From Bacteroidales bacterium (GTDB lineage: Bacteria > Bacteroidota > Bacteroidia > Bacteroidales > Muribaculaceae): a DNA stretch of 64,000 bases. Made by a program: the position numbers and the translations under genes. Position 1 is the first letter of the stretch, and every line of letters starts with the position of its first letter. Under the pieces are notes generated by a model. That model saw only the letters and a program-made list of their open reading frames with translations, ran no database searches and was not told the origin of the DNA. The DNA lies in NCBI GenBank assembly GCA_003150235.1, contig QAMW01000020.1, forward strand, positions 8,521 to 72,520. The letters run 5' to 3'. This document shows positions 54,202 to 63,998 of the stretch, in pieces.

Positions 54202-55680
54202 ATGAGTAAATGTTTAGTAAAGGTCGGCTGCTTGTCAGCGGTTACCCTTCTTGCCCTGACTTCATGCCAGGAGGAGCAAGACTTTACCAATGTCAACGTG
54301 GATGCTACCCGCGTTAGCGTTAACACAATCTCTCCCGAGATGGCAAAGGTACGTGACTATGTGCCGCAATATGCGGTGATGGCTCATCGCGGCTCTACAT
54401 TCTGGGGTCCAGAGGAGACCGAGGCTGCATGGCGCTGGGCGCGCGAGATGGGTGCCGACTACCTTGAATCAGATCTACAGTGCACAAAAGATGGCGTGAT
54501 TCTTGCCAATCATGATGAAAACCTCTGCCGCACTACCAATATCGAGAATGTGTATGGCGAGTATGTGCCGCAGACACGTAAGGCATTCTACATGGCTCAC
54601 GGTGCTACAGCCGCCCAGGCTGAAGAGTGGTACAAGGCTGATGTCGCTTCCTTCCGTCCCTACTATGCAATGTCATATATGTACGAGGAACTTCTTGCCC
54701 TTGATGCAGGAAGCTGGTTTAACGAGTCGAGCCTCGAACAGGCGCGCAACAACTTCGCCCCCAAGTCACCGTCAAACCCGATGGGACAGCATCAGTATGT
54801 GTCGGCTCTGAGCGACCAGATTGCCTTTGCCGAGGGAAAGATTCTGAAGCGTAACGCCGACGGCGAGCGCATATTCTCTGTCACCGGTACTTGGGATCCC
54901 GCCAATCCGCGCGACTGTCTTACCTATACTCTTGAGTATGAGGCAGACCCCGAGGATACAGGCAACCGTCCCGGCATATATATCGAGTTTAAGGAATCAT
55001 GGCTTAACCCGGGCGACTTCGAGCAGCGCGTCTACGATGAGCTTGACCGCCTCGGATGGAATATAATCACACACCCCTGCGACGGAGTGCCCAACTATAA
55101 GGATGGCAAGGTCAATGTGGGTAATGCCAACGGCAAGGTAGTGCTTCAGACATTCTCGCTTGAGTCACTGCGACGCACAGCCGACGTGTTCAAAGGACAA
55201 CTCCCGATGTGCTTCCTCCTGTGGGAAGGCAAGGGCGCGACCGACCTCAAGGTAAACACCCCGCAGGGATATGCCGACTTCATCAACATGGCTCTTGCCA
55301 ACAAGGCTCACATCATAGGCCCGTCGATTGCCGGCGCACCTAACAACTACGGAGAGCTTGACGCTCCCTGGCAAGCTTACCTGATAGCCCGCGCAAGGAT
55401 GCTGAACCATCCCTATTCATTTGACTCTTACGCGCAGATGGGTAAATATATGGGACAATACAACTGGGGCAACACAACTCAGTTTGACGACCTGCTCGGC
55501 GTCACGGTCGACGGTAAGCTCTGGACGGTATATCTCAACGGTCTTTTCACCAACCGCTCCGAACTTACACTGCGCTACCTGATTGAAAACGGTTTCCGTT
55601 GCAATCCTCAGTTTGATAATGCTTCGGCACCTTCTTATGTGCCCGATCCTGTGGAGACTCTCGAACGTCTCGGTTACTAA
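54202..55680 (+). CDS. Glycerophosphodiester phosphodiesterase, lipoprotein
   Basis: This enzyme hydrolyses glycerophosphodiesters, the deacylated phospholipids, to glycerol-3-phosphate plus an alcohol. The 492-residue product has a lipobox ending at Cys22 (LTSC) followed by Gln-Glu-Glu, an acidic run that may direct it to the cell surface. Catalytic features are MAHRGS (His62), ESDLQCTKDG (the metal-binding acidic pair) and NHDENL. It is longer than typical GDPDs because of an insertion of about 80-100 residues after the NHD motif (about 115-215). It supplies G3P to glpT and glpABC. Confidence 0.92.
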   Translation: MSKCLVKVGCLSAVTLLALTSCQEEQDFTNVNVDATRVSVNTISPEMAKVRDYVPQYAVMAHRGSTFWGPEETEAAWRWAREMGADYLESDLQCTKDGVILANHDENLCRTTNIENVYGEYVPQTRKAFYMAHGATAAQAEEWYKADVASFRPYYAMSYMYEELLALDAGSWFNESSLEQARNNFAPKSPSNPMGQHQYVSALSDQIAFAEGKILKRNADGERIFSVTGTWDPANPRDCLTYTLEYEADPEDTGNRPGIYIEFKESWLNPGDFEQRVYDELDRLGWNIITHPCDGVPNYKDGKVNVGNANGKVVLQTFSLESLRRTADVFKGQLPMCFLLWEGKGATDLKVNTPQGYADFINMALANKAHIIGPSIAGAPNNYGELDAPWQAYLIARARMLNHPYSFDSYAQMGKYMGQYNWGNTTQFDDLLGVTVDGKLWTVYLNGLFTNRSELTLRYLIENGFRCNPQFDNASAPSYVPDPVETLERLGY

Positions 55681-55715
55681 TCATTCAGTTTTAACCCATT
55701 TAACAGTAAACAACA

Positions 55716-57056
55716 ATGAAAAGACATATAATTTTATGTGCCGCCGCTGCTTTCGCTCTCTCTATAGCCGCACAGGATTTTGACAATAATCCTACTGTCA
55801 AGATCGACAACAAGGAAGAAGACCTCCACTTTACCGTGGGTGCCCGCATGATGATGGATGCCGCCTGGTATCACACTGATTTCACTCCTATGAAGTCGGG
55901 CGCGAAACTTACCGATGCCCGTATCCGTACATCGATGGCTTATCAGAACTGGTATTTTTATGCCGACTTTGATTTCTCCGGCGGTAAGTTCAAGCAGAAA
56001 AACATCTTCCTCCAGTATTCTTTCAACCCTGACCAGAAATATGGTGGTGTACACTCGATAAAGGCTGGTTACTTCAATGACCCCGCCGGCATGGCGCGCA
56101 ACACCTCTCTCGGCAGCCTGCACTTCATCAACCGTGCCGCTCCTACCGTGGCTTTGTGTCCGGGTCGTGAGCTTGGTATCGCTTACAAATATTACAATAC
56201 TCCGTTCTATTCCAATATCGGTGTATTTGCCGAAAATCTTTACAACGACCAGCCTTCGGGATATCAGGGCGTGGCTGTAGGCGGACGCTGGCTTTACCGC
56301 CCGATTAACGACGGTACTACCGCATTTCATATCGGCGCGAGCTTCCACTATGAGAACCTGAATGTGGGTAAGACCGAAAACAATGTGAAGATGACCGAGC
56401 TTATACTCGGTACACCGATGGAGACGCTTGTCGATGACACTCAGTTTGTAGAGGCTATTCTCCCGTATGCCCGCAACGTGTATAATATCGGTGCCGAGGC
56501 TCTCTATGTAAGCCCGAAATTCTTCGCCCGTGCTGAGTATATGTGGAAACATGTCACCAAGAAGCGTGACGACCAGACACTGTTCGAGGCTAATCTCGGG
56601 TCAATCGACTCATGGGGCACACTTGAATCATGGCAGAACGGAAATCCGCTCGGAAGCAACAGCTTTAACGGAGCTTATGTCGAGGCAGGCTATAAGATTT
56701 TCGGTCCCGACTACAAGTACAACAGTGCCGAAGGTCTTCTTGGCGGACTTACCGGTCGCTCTCTGGAGATTGTGGCGCGTTACAGCTATACCGGTCTTAA
56801 CGACAAGGTTGACGGTGAATATTATTCGGCAGGCCGCGACCAGTATTATCCCAACGGTGTGCTCGCCGACTATCCCGCGACCTCATTGAGCATCGGAGGC
56901 GGTAATCTCCATTCGGTCACTGTAGGCGCAAACTTCTCGTTTAACAAATTTGTCCAGGTGATGCTTGAATACAACTACAATCATCTTGACCGTGACAAAT
57001 ATATGGAAGACTCTAATTTCAACTGTATCCAAGGAAGACTTATGTTCTCTTTCTGA
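55716..57056 (+). CDS. OprO/OprP-like outer membrane porin
   Basis: This 446-residue barrel protein has a signal peptide (1-19) and the phosphate-selective-porin pattern. It begins with FTVGARMMMDAAWY and RIRTSMAYQNWYFYADFDFSGGKFKQKNIFLQY. Alternating aromatic strands follow, and it ends GRLMFSF with terminal Phe. As the last gene after glpT and the phosphodiesterase, it probably lets phosphate, G3P or glycerophosphodiesters cross the outer membrane (inference). Confidence 0.88.
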   Translation: MKRHIILCAAAAFALSIAAQDFDNNPTVKIDNKEEDLHFTVGARMMMDAAWYHTDFTPMKSGAKLTDARIRTSMAYQNWYFYADFDFSGGKFKQKNIFLQYSFNPDQKYGGVHSIKAGYFNDPAGMARNTSLGSLHFINRAAPTVALCPGRELGIAYKYYNTPFYSNIGVFAENLYNDQPSGYQGVAVGGRWLYRPINDGTTAFHIGASFHYENLNVGKTENNVKMTELILGTPMETLVDDTQFVEAILPYARNVYNIGAEALYVSPKFFARAEYMWKHVTKKRDDQTLFEANLGSIDSWGTLESWQNGNPLGSNSFNGAYVEAGYKIFGPDYKYNSAEGLLGGLTGRSLEIVARYSYTGLNDKVDGEYYSAGRDQYYPNGVLADYPATSLSIGGGNLHSVTVGANFSFNKFVQVMLEYNYNHLDRDKYMEDSNFNCIQGRLMFSF

Positions 57057-57080
57057 AGTAGATAATGAGTTGTTTTTTGG

Positions 57081-57120
57081 GGAGGGCGCATCATTCGGTG
57101 CGCCCTCCTTTTGTTGTATT
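57081..57120 (+). terminator. Intrinsic terminator after the porin gene
   Basis: A 10-bp GC-rich perfect stem (GGAGGGCGCA with TGCGCCCTCC) with an 8-base loop is followed by TTTTGTTGTATT. It closes the glpT-phosphodiesterase-porin unit. Confidence 0.93.
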
Positions 57121-57143
57121 TCTCAATTAATTTCGTATCTTTG
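57114..57143 (+). promoter_or_regulatory. Promoter of the C10 peptidase gene
   Basis: A TTG at 57114 and the exact -7 box TATCTTTG at 57136-57143 are separated by 19 bases, the normal Bacteroides arrangement. The leader is about 75 bases. Confidence 0.65.
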
Positions 57144-57225
57144 TGTTAATCCCTTCCTCAGAACAACTTTTGAAAGAGATAAGGCAGATAGAAGCGGCTG
57201 CCGAACGATGACATAATAACGGGTT

Positions 57226-59262
57226 ATGAAATATATTTATATACTTTTTTTCATACTGTGCTCACTCCCTGTTCTTGGTGCTCCCGTTACTCCGGAAGCA
57301 GCCTTGACGAGGCTGTGCCGTCAGAACTTTTCCCGGGGGCAATGCCAGGTTAAGACTCACCGGTATAGAATATCTGAAATCATGACTGACAGTTATGGTA
57401 ATAACACTGTTTATATTTTCGATTCTGAAGATGGTTTTGTCGTGGCCCCGGCTGACGACGCACTACCGGCAGTATTGGGCTATGGCGATGGGGAAATGTA
57501 TGATGCAGCTGGAAATTTGCCGATAGGTTTCTGCGAGTGGTTGCAATATATAAGTGGGCGCATTTCGGATATCGCTGCAAGAGGAAATGCAGTTACCTAT
57601 AGCCCGTCGGTGGGTGAGGCGATTGCTCCTCTCTGCACGACAATATGGGGACAAGGAGAGCCATTCAATCTGGAGTGTCCTGAATATGACGGGGAAAAAT
57701 GCCTTTCAGGGTGTGTGGCTACGGCAATGGCTCAAGTTATGAAATATCACAACTCGCCACATCAAGGGAATGGAGAGCTGACATACCGTGCCGGGAAAAT
57801 AGGGAAAGATATCTATACCGATTTCTCTCAATATTCACTTGATTGGGAAAATATGCTTGATGATTACTCCACATCATCCGCTACAGGGCAGCAGAGACAA
57901 GCCGTGGCACATCTGTTGCGCGGTGTCGGGGGTAGTGTACGTATGAATTATTTCCCGACAGCTTCCGGTGCCGATGTCAACGATGCCACTCAAGCTTTGC
58001 TGAAATATTGGGACTATAGTGACGATATCAGATATATGCGTCGTGGCTGGTTTACTCTCCATGACTGGTCCCGGTTGCTTTACGATGCATTGAAAAATTA
58101 TGGACCGATATTGTATGGCGGTTTTTCCATGTCATCAGCCCATGCATTTGTATGTGACGGCTATGACGGCGAAGGATTGTTTCACTTCAACTGGGGATGG
58201 GACGGCAACGCTGACGGTTATTTTGCCATTGACTTTCTTAATCCTGTCGTTAAGGATGAACCATGGAAAACGGGTTATAATAACAGTCAGAGCGCTTTGT
58301 TGAACATTCATCCACGTTCGCCTGAAAATCCCGGAACACCTACTTATGCGGTATGGTTGGATTCGTATTATGTTATTCCGGCAACAGGATACGGAGACGC
58401 TTCATCCCACATTCTCCATCCCGGTGACAGTTTCAAGATGACCGGTCAATGCGATAACTATGGCCCGTTTGAAATTCCTGTCGGTTCAAAATTTGCAACT
58501 GTATTCAGATCTGTTTACGACGGGACGGCAGTTCCATCCAACATTGTAGAACTTAAATCTGATTTTAGAATTTACAGTAGTTTTGACAGTGAAATGAAAA
58601 TTGTTCCTGACGGATTGTCTGACGGTCTCTATTCACTCGAAAATGACTTCTATATCGATTCTTCAGGGTGGGGGCATGGCATCCTTATGCCGGGTTCTAC
58701 ACGATACTGCGCTTTGGTGGAAAACAACGGCTCCGACATTCGGTTTATTGAATCCATATTTTCTGCGAAAATAGAAGACGCAGACTTTCCTGATCAATTA
58801 GATTTGAACTCATCGATTGTATTTTATGCAACAATATGCAATTCAATATCTCGAAATATTGAGCGTCCCGTGCGCATAGAGCTTATACAGGATGGAATAG
58901 TGAAGGGATGGTCACAATGGGTTGATGCGGCTTTGGAACCGGAAGGGACAATGGACTTGCAACTGAGAGTTGATAATTGGACCTGGAAGAATGAAAGCGC
59001 TCCCCATGCAGGGGATTACTTATTGTGTCTAAGTATGCGTAATACTTACGGAGATATATGGATACCGATGGGACATGGCAAAAAAGTTATAGTCTTGGAT
59101 TCTGCTGCCATAGATGATGTCAAGGATGAGGGTAATTCCTGTGATGCCATATATGACCTCCACGGACGGAAAATGACAGATGATATCAATAGTCTGGATC
59201 CGGGCGTGTACATCAAGGTGAATGAAGCTACAGTTTCGAAAATAATCCTTCCTTTCAAGTAA
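57226..59262 (+). CDS. C10-family (streptopain-like) cysteine peptidase with C-terminal sorting-like tail
   Basis: This 678-residue secreted peptidase has a signal peptide (about 1-18) and an inhibitory propeptide (about 20-130, SpeB/Spi-like). The catalytic domain has Cys163 in CLSGCVATAMAQVMKYH, His306 in SAHAFVCDGYDG and the following FNWGWDGNADGYF. The region after about 370 is beta-rich. The C-terminus (YDLHGRKM, then DPGVYIKV) resembles a type IX secretion sorting domain. The 3' half is visibly more AT-rich than neighbouring genes, which may reflect acquisition. Related enzymes include Prevotella interpain and Bacteroides Bfp peptidases. Confidence 0.9.
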   Translation: MKYIYILFFILCSLPVLGAPVTPEAALTRLCRQNFSRGQCQVKTHRYRISEIMTDSYGNNTVYIFDSEDGFVVAPADDALPAVLGYGDGEMYDAAGNLPIGFCEWLQYISGRISDIAARGNAVTYSPSVGEAIAPLCTTIWGQGEPFNLECPEYDGEKCLSGCVATAMAQVMKYHNSPHQGNGELTYRAGKIGKDIYTDFSQYSLDWENMLDDYSTSSATGQQRQAVAHLLRGVGGSVRMNYFPTASGADVNDATQALLKYWDYSDDIRYMRRGWFTLHDWSRLLYDALKNYGPILYGGFSMSSAHAFVCDGYDGEGLFHFNWGWDGNADGYFAIDFLNPVVKDEPWKTGYNNSQSALLNIHPRSPENPGTPTYAVWLDSYYVIPATGYGDASSHILHPGDSFKMTGQCDNYGPFEIPVGSKFATVFRSVYDGTAVPSNIVELKSDFRIYSSFDSEMKIVPDGLSDGLYSLENDFYIDSSGWGHGILMPGSTRYCALVENNGSDIRFIESIFSAKIEDADFPDQLDLNSSIVFYATICNSISRNIERPVRIELIQDGIVKGWSQWVDAALEPEGTMDLQLRVDNWTWKNESAPHAGDYLLCLSMRNTYGDIWIPMGHGKKVIVLDSAAIDDVKDEGNSCDAIYDLHGRKMTDDINSLDPGVYIKVNEATVSKIILPFK

Positions 59263-59269
59263 GGATTTA

Positions 59270-59301
59270 TTTGGATTTGGGCAGATTGGATATTATCTTT
59301 G
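59270..59301 (+). promoter_or_regulatory. Promoter of the DUF2339 gene
   Basis: TTTG at 59270-59273, a 20-base spacer and the exact -7 box TATCTTTG at 59294-59301 form a good Bacteroides promoter. The leader is about 22 bases. Confidence 0.7.
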
Positions 59302-59328
59302 CCTTTAATCAAATAAACCTCATTTGCC

Positions 59329-61542
59329 ATGGAAGTAATTGCTGTAATTCTCCTGATAATAATAGTAGTGCTGATTATCGGGATGAGAAACGATATAGCG
59401 GAAATTAAGTCGGATATTTCCGATGTGCAGTCGCGTCTTGATGATTATTGTACAAATGATGATTCTGTGGAGGAAAACAGCATGAATGCAATGCCGCCCG
59501 TGATTCCTCCTATTCCGAAAGTTGGGCGACCGGAAATGCCGCAACCCGTGACGCCTCGCTATATAGTGCCGGAAGAAGAAACTCCGGCAATGCCTCCGCT
59601 ACCACCGGTAGAACCGCAGCAAGTGAAACGGCGCAACATCGAGCGTCTTGTCGGCGAAAATCTGTTTAGTAAAATCGGCATACTGGTGTTGATAATCGGA
59701 GTATGCTTCTTTGTGAAATATGCCATTGACCGTGACTGGATAAATGAGGTGGCGCGCACGTCGCTCGGTATGGTTGCCGGATTCGGTTTGTGGGGCATCG
59801 CTTACAAGTTGCGTGACAATTATCGTAATTTCTCGTCGATACTTGCCGGAGGCGGTTTCGCTATATGTTTTGCCAGCGTCGGGATAGGATATAATTACTA
59901 TTCGCTTTTTGGCTCGGCGGTGGCAATGGGGCTTCTGGTGCTTCTTACGGCAGTGTTGGTTCTGATTGCGTTGAGGTTTGACCGCATGGAACTTGCGATA
60001 ACTGCCGTCATCGGCGCGTTTGTCGCGCCGTTTATTGCAGGCGGTGATAACGGCAATCTCTTTTTCCTCCTTGGCTATATGGGGTTACTCGACATAGCGA
60101 TGTTTGCGGTGACCATGCGCAAAAATTGGTGGATATTGCCTCCGATTACTTGCGCGTTCACCTATCTTGTGACATTTACGGCAATGAGTTCGGCAACCGT
60201 GAAAGAGTCACCTGATGTGGTTTTGCTGTTTATATTGCTCTACATGATGCTGTTTTCATTGCCGCTGGTCACGGTGCTTCGCCGCAATCATGACAATTCC
60301 GCTTTGATGACAGTGCTGACAGGCGCGATGGTGTTCAATGACTTTGCCTATATCACTTTTGGCGCATATCTTTCTGACAAAATCGGTTGGCTGCAACATC
60401 TGCAGTGCGCAGCGCCCATGATCGGGGCGTTGCTGAACGGCGCAGTTTTCCTACGCTATTACCGTGTCGGCGATGACAAGCTGATTCAGAACATCCTTAT
60501 CGGTAGTGTCGCGGCGTTTGTCATCATAGCCATTTTCATGCAGTTTTCCGACCCGAATGTGATGATTTCCTGTTTTGCGGTTTATGCCGTATTGCTGCTA
60601 TGGCTTTTCTGCTTCACATCGCGGGCTGTCTATCTTGCAGCATCGCTGCTTATAGCGGTGCCGTTGGGGGCTTTGATGATTATAGTCGGACTTTTCGGCG
60701 GCGAAAGCATATTCGGCGACTATATCGCTACGGGAGCATCATATCTGATTTCCGGTGCCGCTTTTTGTGCCGCGGCAATGATTGTAAGACATTATATGCC
60801 GGTTATGACTGTGATTACTTGCGGTTCTGCACGCATGGTTTTTATTGCCGCGTTATGGTCGGGAACGGTTTTGCTCCTTTTCGGCTCCGGATTTATCTAT
60901 TATGAATGCTTCATTTACATGATATATCGCGGGCTTGGGTTGTTGACTGTAGCGCTGGCGATGCTTGTAGTGTCAATGACGTTTCGCCCGAAGGAATATG
61001 GAGGATTTCTGATGCCCGCTCTTGTTGTGTTCGCAATGGGTGTAGGATGCCATACTGATTCCGGCTCACCGTTGTGGACTTACATTCCGCAGTATGCGGC
61101 GATGGCAGTTCTTGCCACTGTGATAGTAATCAACGGTATTGATGCTTTCCGTAAGAAAATCATGACCACGGAACATTACCGCGGGTATGTGATTTATTTT
61201 AATGTGGCGGTCCTCCTGTTTGCTCTCTTGATGACTACCACGATACTTTCCTCCGTTAATCTTGACCGCCTTTACAGTGCCTGCATTTCTATAACCCTTG
61301 CACTTGCCGGGGCTGTGCAGATGGCTGTAGGTATGCGGCATCACTCGCGGCTGCTGCGCATTATAGCCCTATGTACGCTTGGTGCGGTGATTCTGAAACT
61401 CGGCGTTTACGACCTTTGGCGTATGGCTGCGGTGGGTCGCATCGTGGTTTTTATACTGCTTGGAGTGATATTGCTTGTCGTGTCATTTTTCTATCAACGT
61501 CTTCGCGGTGCGCTGATTGACCGGGATGACGAGGGTCAGTAG
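59329..61542 (+). CDS. DUF2339-family polytopic membrane protein
   Basis: This 737-residue inner-membrane protein has an N-terminal membrane helix (about 1-18) and a short coiled coil (20-45). A proline-rich linker (about 60-105) leads to RLVGENLFSKIGILVLIIGVCFFVKYAID, the start typical of DUF2339. About 20 further hydrophobic segments fill the rest, ending FFYQRLRGAL. No catalytic residues are recognised and function is unknown. Its stop overlaps that of the convergent ATPase by 7 bases. Confidence 0.85.
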   Translation: MEVIAVILLIIIVVLIIGMRNDIAEIKSDISDVQSRLDDYCTNDDSVEENSMNAMPPVIPPIPKVGRPEMPQPVTPRYIVPEEETPAMPPLPPVEPQQVKRRNIERLVGENLFSKIGILVLIIGVCFFVKYAIDRDWINEVARTSLGMVAGFGLWGIAYKLRDNYRNFSSILAGGGFAICFASVGIGYNYYSLFGSAVAMGLLVLLTAVLVLIALRFDRMELAITAVIGAFVAPFIAGGDNGNLFFLLGYMGLLDIAMFAVTMRKNWWILPPITCAFTYLVTFTAMSSATVKESPDVVLLFILLYMMLFSLPLVTVLRRNHDNSALMTVLTGAMVFNDFAYITFGAYLSDKIGWLQHLQCAAPMIGALLNGAVFLRYYRVGDDKLIQNILIGSVAAFVIIAIFMQFSDPNVMISCFAVYAVLLLWLFCFTSRAVYLAASLLIAVPLGALMIIVGLFGGESIFGDYIATGASYLISGAAFCAAAMIVRHYMPVMTVITCGSARMVFIAALWSGTVLLLFGSGFIYYECFIYMIYRGLGLLTVALAMLVVSMTFRPKEYGGFLMPALVVFAMGVGCHTDSGSPLWTYIPQYAAMAVLATVIVINGIDAFRKKIMTTEHYRGYVIYFNVAVLLFALLMTTTILSSVNLDRLYSACISITLALAGAVQMAVGMRHHSRLLRIIALCTLGAVILKLGVYDLWRMAAVGRIVVFILLGVILLVVSFFYQRLRGALIDRDDEGQ

Positions 61543-63518
61543 CGTTTCCAGAGTATGCGCATGGAATTGACCACGGCAAGGAGTGCCACACCCACGTCGG
61601 CAAATACTGCCGCCCAAAGCGACGCGTAGCCTGCCGCGCCTAAAATAAGGATGGCTACTTTTATGGCTATGGCGCCGACGATGTTTTCTGTCACGATAGT
61701 GTGGGTCGTGCGCCCGATTTTAATCGCCGTCAACAGGCGTGACGGCTGATCGGTCTGTATGACCACATCGGCGCTCTCGATTGCCGCGTCAGAGCCGAGT
61801 CCGCCCATTGCAACACCTACATTGCTGATTGCGAGTACCGGGGCGTCGTTCATGCCGTCGCCTACAAACGCGATGCTTTTTCCGGGTGTTGAAGATACGC
61901 GCCCTACATATTCCGCCTTGTCCTGCGGAAGGAGTTCGCCGTGTGCATCTTTTATACCGAGACGGCGCGCATAGTCGGCTACGGTCTCTTTCTTGTCGCC
62001 CGACAGCATGACCACATCATCTATACCGAGGCGGCGGAGTCCGTCGACAGTCATCGATGCGTCATCTTTCACGGTGTCGGCAAGTGTCACGTAACCGGTG
62101 TATTTTCCGTCGACGGCACAGGCTATCACCGTAGCTCCGTTGTTTGACAACTCATCCGGGAAACTGACACCGGCATTGCGGAGCATACGAGGACTACCGG
62201 CAATGATCTCTTTGCCGTTGACTGTTGCGCGGGTGCCGTTGCCGGCGATTTCCTGCATTGTCTCAGGCACAGGGACAGATATGCCGCGGGATGCGACATA
62301 TTCCACCAGAGCCTTGGCGAGAGGATGGGTGCTTCCTGTCTCGGCGGCTGCCAGCAGCGACAGCATCTCACGGCTGTCAAACGACACACTCTTTACGTCG
62401 ATGACACTGAATCTGCCGGTGGTGAGTGTGCCGGTCTTGTCAAACGCCACACTGTTTACCTTGGTGATTGCCTCCAGATAATTGCCTCCCTTGAAAAGAA
62501 TGCCCCGGCGTGATGCCGCGCCGATGCCGGCGAAGTATCCGAGCGGCACACTTATCACCAGTGCGCAGGGACAGGAGATGACAAGGAACACCAATGCACG
62601 GTAAAGCCATTCGGAAAATGTGTAGTGGAATGACGGATTGACCATCCCGACGATTGCCGGCACAACGATAACGAGTAGTGCGAGTGCGATGACCACGGGA
62701 GTGTAGATACGCGCAAAGCGGCGCATAAACAGTTCGGCAGGTGCTTTTTTCTCCTGTGCGTTGTTCACGAGGTCGAGTATGCGCGACAAGGCACTATCGG
62801 CATATCGGCGTGTGACTTTTATCCTTGCCGTCTTTCCGGCTGAAATCATTCCGGCGAGCACTTCCTCGCCACGGGTGATGTCGCGCGGCACACTCTCGCC
62901 TGTGAGCGCGGAGGTGTCAAACGGTGCCTCGTCACTTTCCAGGATCCCGTCAAGCGGCACCCTTTCTCCGGGATGTACCTCGATTTCTTCTCCGGGCATT
63001 ACTTCCTCCGGCTTGACGCTGACCGGTGTTCCGTTGCGTATTACGGTGGCATGTTCACCCCTGACATCGAGCAGCCGCGATATATTGCGCGTTGCGCGGT
63101 CGACCGCCATGTCCTGCAGTGTCTCCCCGATAGAATAAAACAGCATCACGCCTACCGCTTCCGGATATTCTTTTATGCAGAATGCTCCTATGCATGCTAT
63201 GGTCATGAGCGTGAACTCGTTGAAATAGTCACGGGCGGCAATCCCTTCGACAGCTTCCTTGATTACCGGCAGCCCTACGGGAATAAATGCCACGATATAC
63301 CATATCGGGCGTATGATACTGCCCGTGGTGAACCCGGCAACGCCGAAATGGTCAAGCACGATTCCGGCAATCAGCATGATGAAGGATACAGCGGGAGCCA
63401 AAAATTTACCGGCACCCTCACGACCTTCATGTCCGTGATGATGACCTCCGCAGTTACATGCGCCGGAGTGGCTGCCATGATTATGTTGAGTAGTATTGTT
63501 ACAGTTGCAATGTCCCAT
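61536..63518 (-). CDS. Zn/Cd/Pb-exporting P1B-type ATPase
   Basis: This 660-residue heavy-metal exporter of the inner membrane has a TGES actuator motif (206-209), CPC in the sixth helix (316-318), phosphorylated Asp360 in DKTGTLT, HP (398-399) and GDGMNDAP (553-560). Lys620 and Asp641 are spaced as the zinc-binding pair in helices 7 and 8 of ZntA, so subgroup P1B-2 (Zn, Cd, Pb) is favoured. The N-terminus has no HMA domain. A His/Cys-rich tail (residues 1-30, with CNCNN, CNCGG and HHHGH) is there instead. It is monocistronic. Confidence 0.94.
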   Translation of the reverse strand: MGHCNCNNTTQHNHGSHSGACNCGGHHHGHEGREGAGKFLAPAVSFIMLIAGIVLDHFGVAGFTTGSIIRPIWYIVAFIPVGLPVIKEAVEGIAARDYFNEFTLMTIACIGAFCIKEYPEAVGVMLFYSIGETLQDMAVDRATRNISRLLDVRGEHATVIRNGTPVSVKPEEVMPGEEIEVHPGERVPLDGILESDEAPFDTSALTGESVPRDITRGEEVLAGMISAGKTARIKVTRRYADSALSRILDLVNNAQEKKAPAELFMRRFARIYTPVVIALALLVIVVPAIVGMVNPSFHYTFSEWLYRALVFLVISCPCALVISVPLGYFAGIGAASRRGILFKGGNYLEAITKVNSVAFDKTGTLTTGRFSVIDVKSVSFDSREMLSLLAAAETGSTHPLAKALVEYVASRGISVPVPETMQEIAGNGTRATVNGKEIIAGSPRMLRNAGVSFPDELSNNGATVIACAVDGKYTGYVTLADTVKDDASMTVDGLRRLGIDDVVMLSGDKKETVADYARRLGIKDAHGELLPQDKAEYVGRVSSTPGKSIAFVGDGMNDAPVLAISNVGVAMGGLGSDAAIESADVVIQTDQPSRLLTAIKIGRTTHTIVTENIVGAIAIKVAILILGAAGYASLWAAVFADVGVALLAVVNSMRILWKRY

Positions 63519-63540
63519 AATTTTCTGTCTTTATATGCCA

Positions 63541-63548
63541 CAAAATTA
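63541..63548 (-). promoter_or_regulatory. -7 box of the metal ATPase
   Basis: On the minus strand TAATTTTG exactly matches TAnnTTTG, about 22 bases upstream of the ATPase start at 63518. No good -33 element was seen. The rest of 63549-63653 shows nothing recognisable. Confidence 0.5.
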
Positions 63549-63653
63549 CAAGTAAAGTTTTGCAACCCGGTTTCAAATTCACCTCTGTCCAACATCACAT
63601 GCTTCATCGTTTACCACCATGCCTGGAAAATCTTTTGATGTGGATATTGGGAT

Positions 63654-63998
63654 TCATGTTTTAGTGATTCTTATTCGCGATGAGATCTCTCGATAAATTA
63701 GATATGCCGGAAATAATAGCAATGCTATCAGAACATAATATCTGCACTTTTCCCAAATAATACTATTTGTAGTGACAATTATGTCGGGATAAAATCGTCT
63801 TACACCTGATGGAATATTCTCATCTAAAAGAGCGTTGAATTCATCTTCGATTTCAATAAGCTTGAATAAGTCTACTTCAAATAGGTAATGTGAAGATTTC
63901 TTTGAATCTTCGTTATCAAACCTAATCCACTTAACAAAAATACATCCGTCGTTACATGAATAACTGAAGTTTACTGAACATTTATTATGCGGTAAATG
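63654..63998 (-). CDS. 3' end of an unknown AT-rich gene (start beyond window)
   Basis: The minus strand is open for 114 codons from the right edge to a TGA at 63654. No start codon is required within it because the gene runs off the window. The partial product is rich in Asp, Glu, Asn and Lys, with segments SYSCNDGCIFVKWIRF and FYPDIIVTTNSI. It ends in a hydrophobic helix (YYVLIALLLFPAYLIY) followed by a basic tail, suggesting a C-terminal membrane anchor. The bases are far more AT-rich than the rest of the window, hinting at accessory DNA. I do not recognise the family. Confidence 0.65.
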   Translation of the reverse strand, partial: HLPHNKCSVNFSYSCNDGCIFVKWIRFDNEDSKKSSHYLFEVDLFKLIEIEDEFNALLDENIPSGVRRFYPDIIVTTNSIIWEKCRYYVLIALLLFPAYLIYREISSRIRITKT

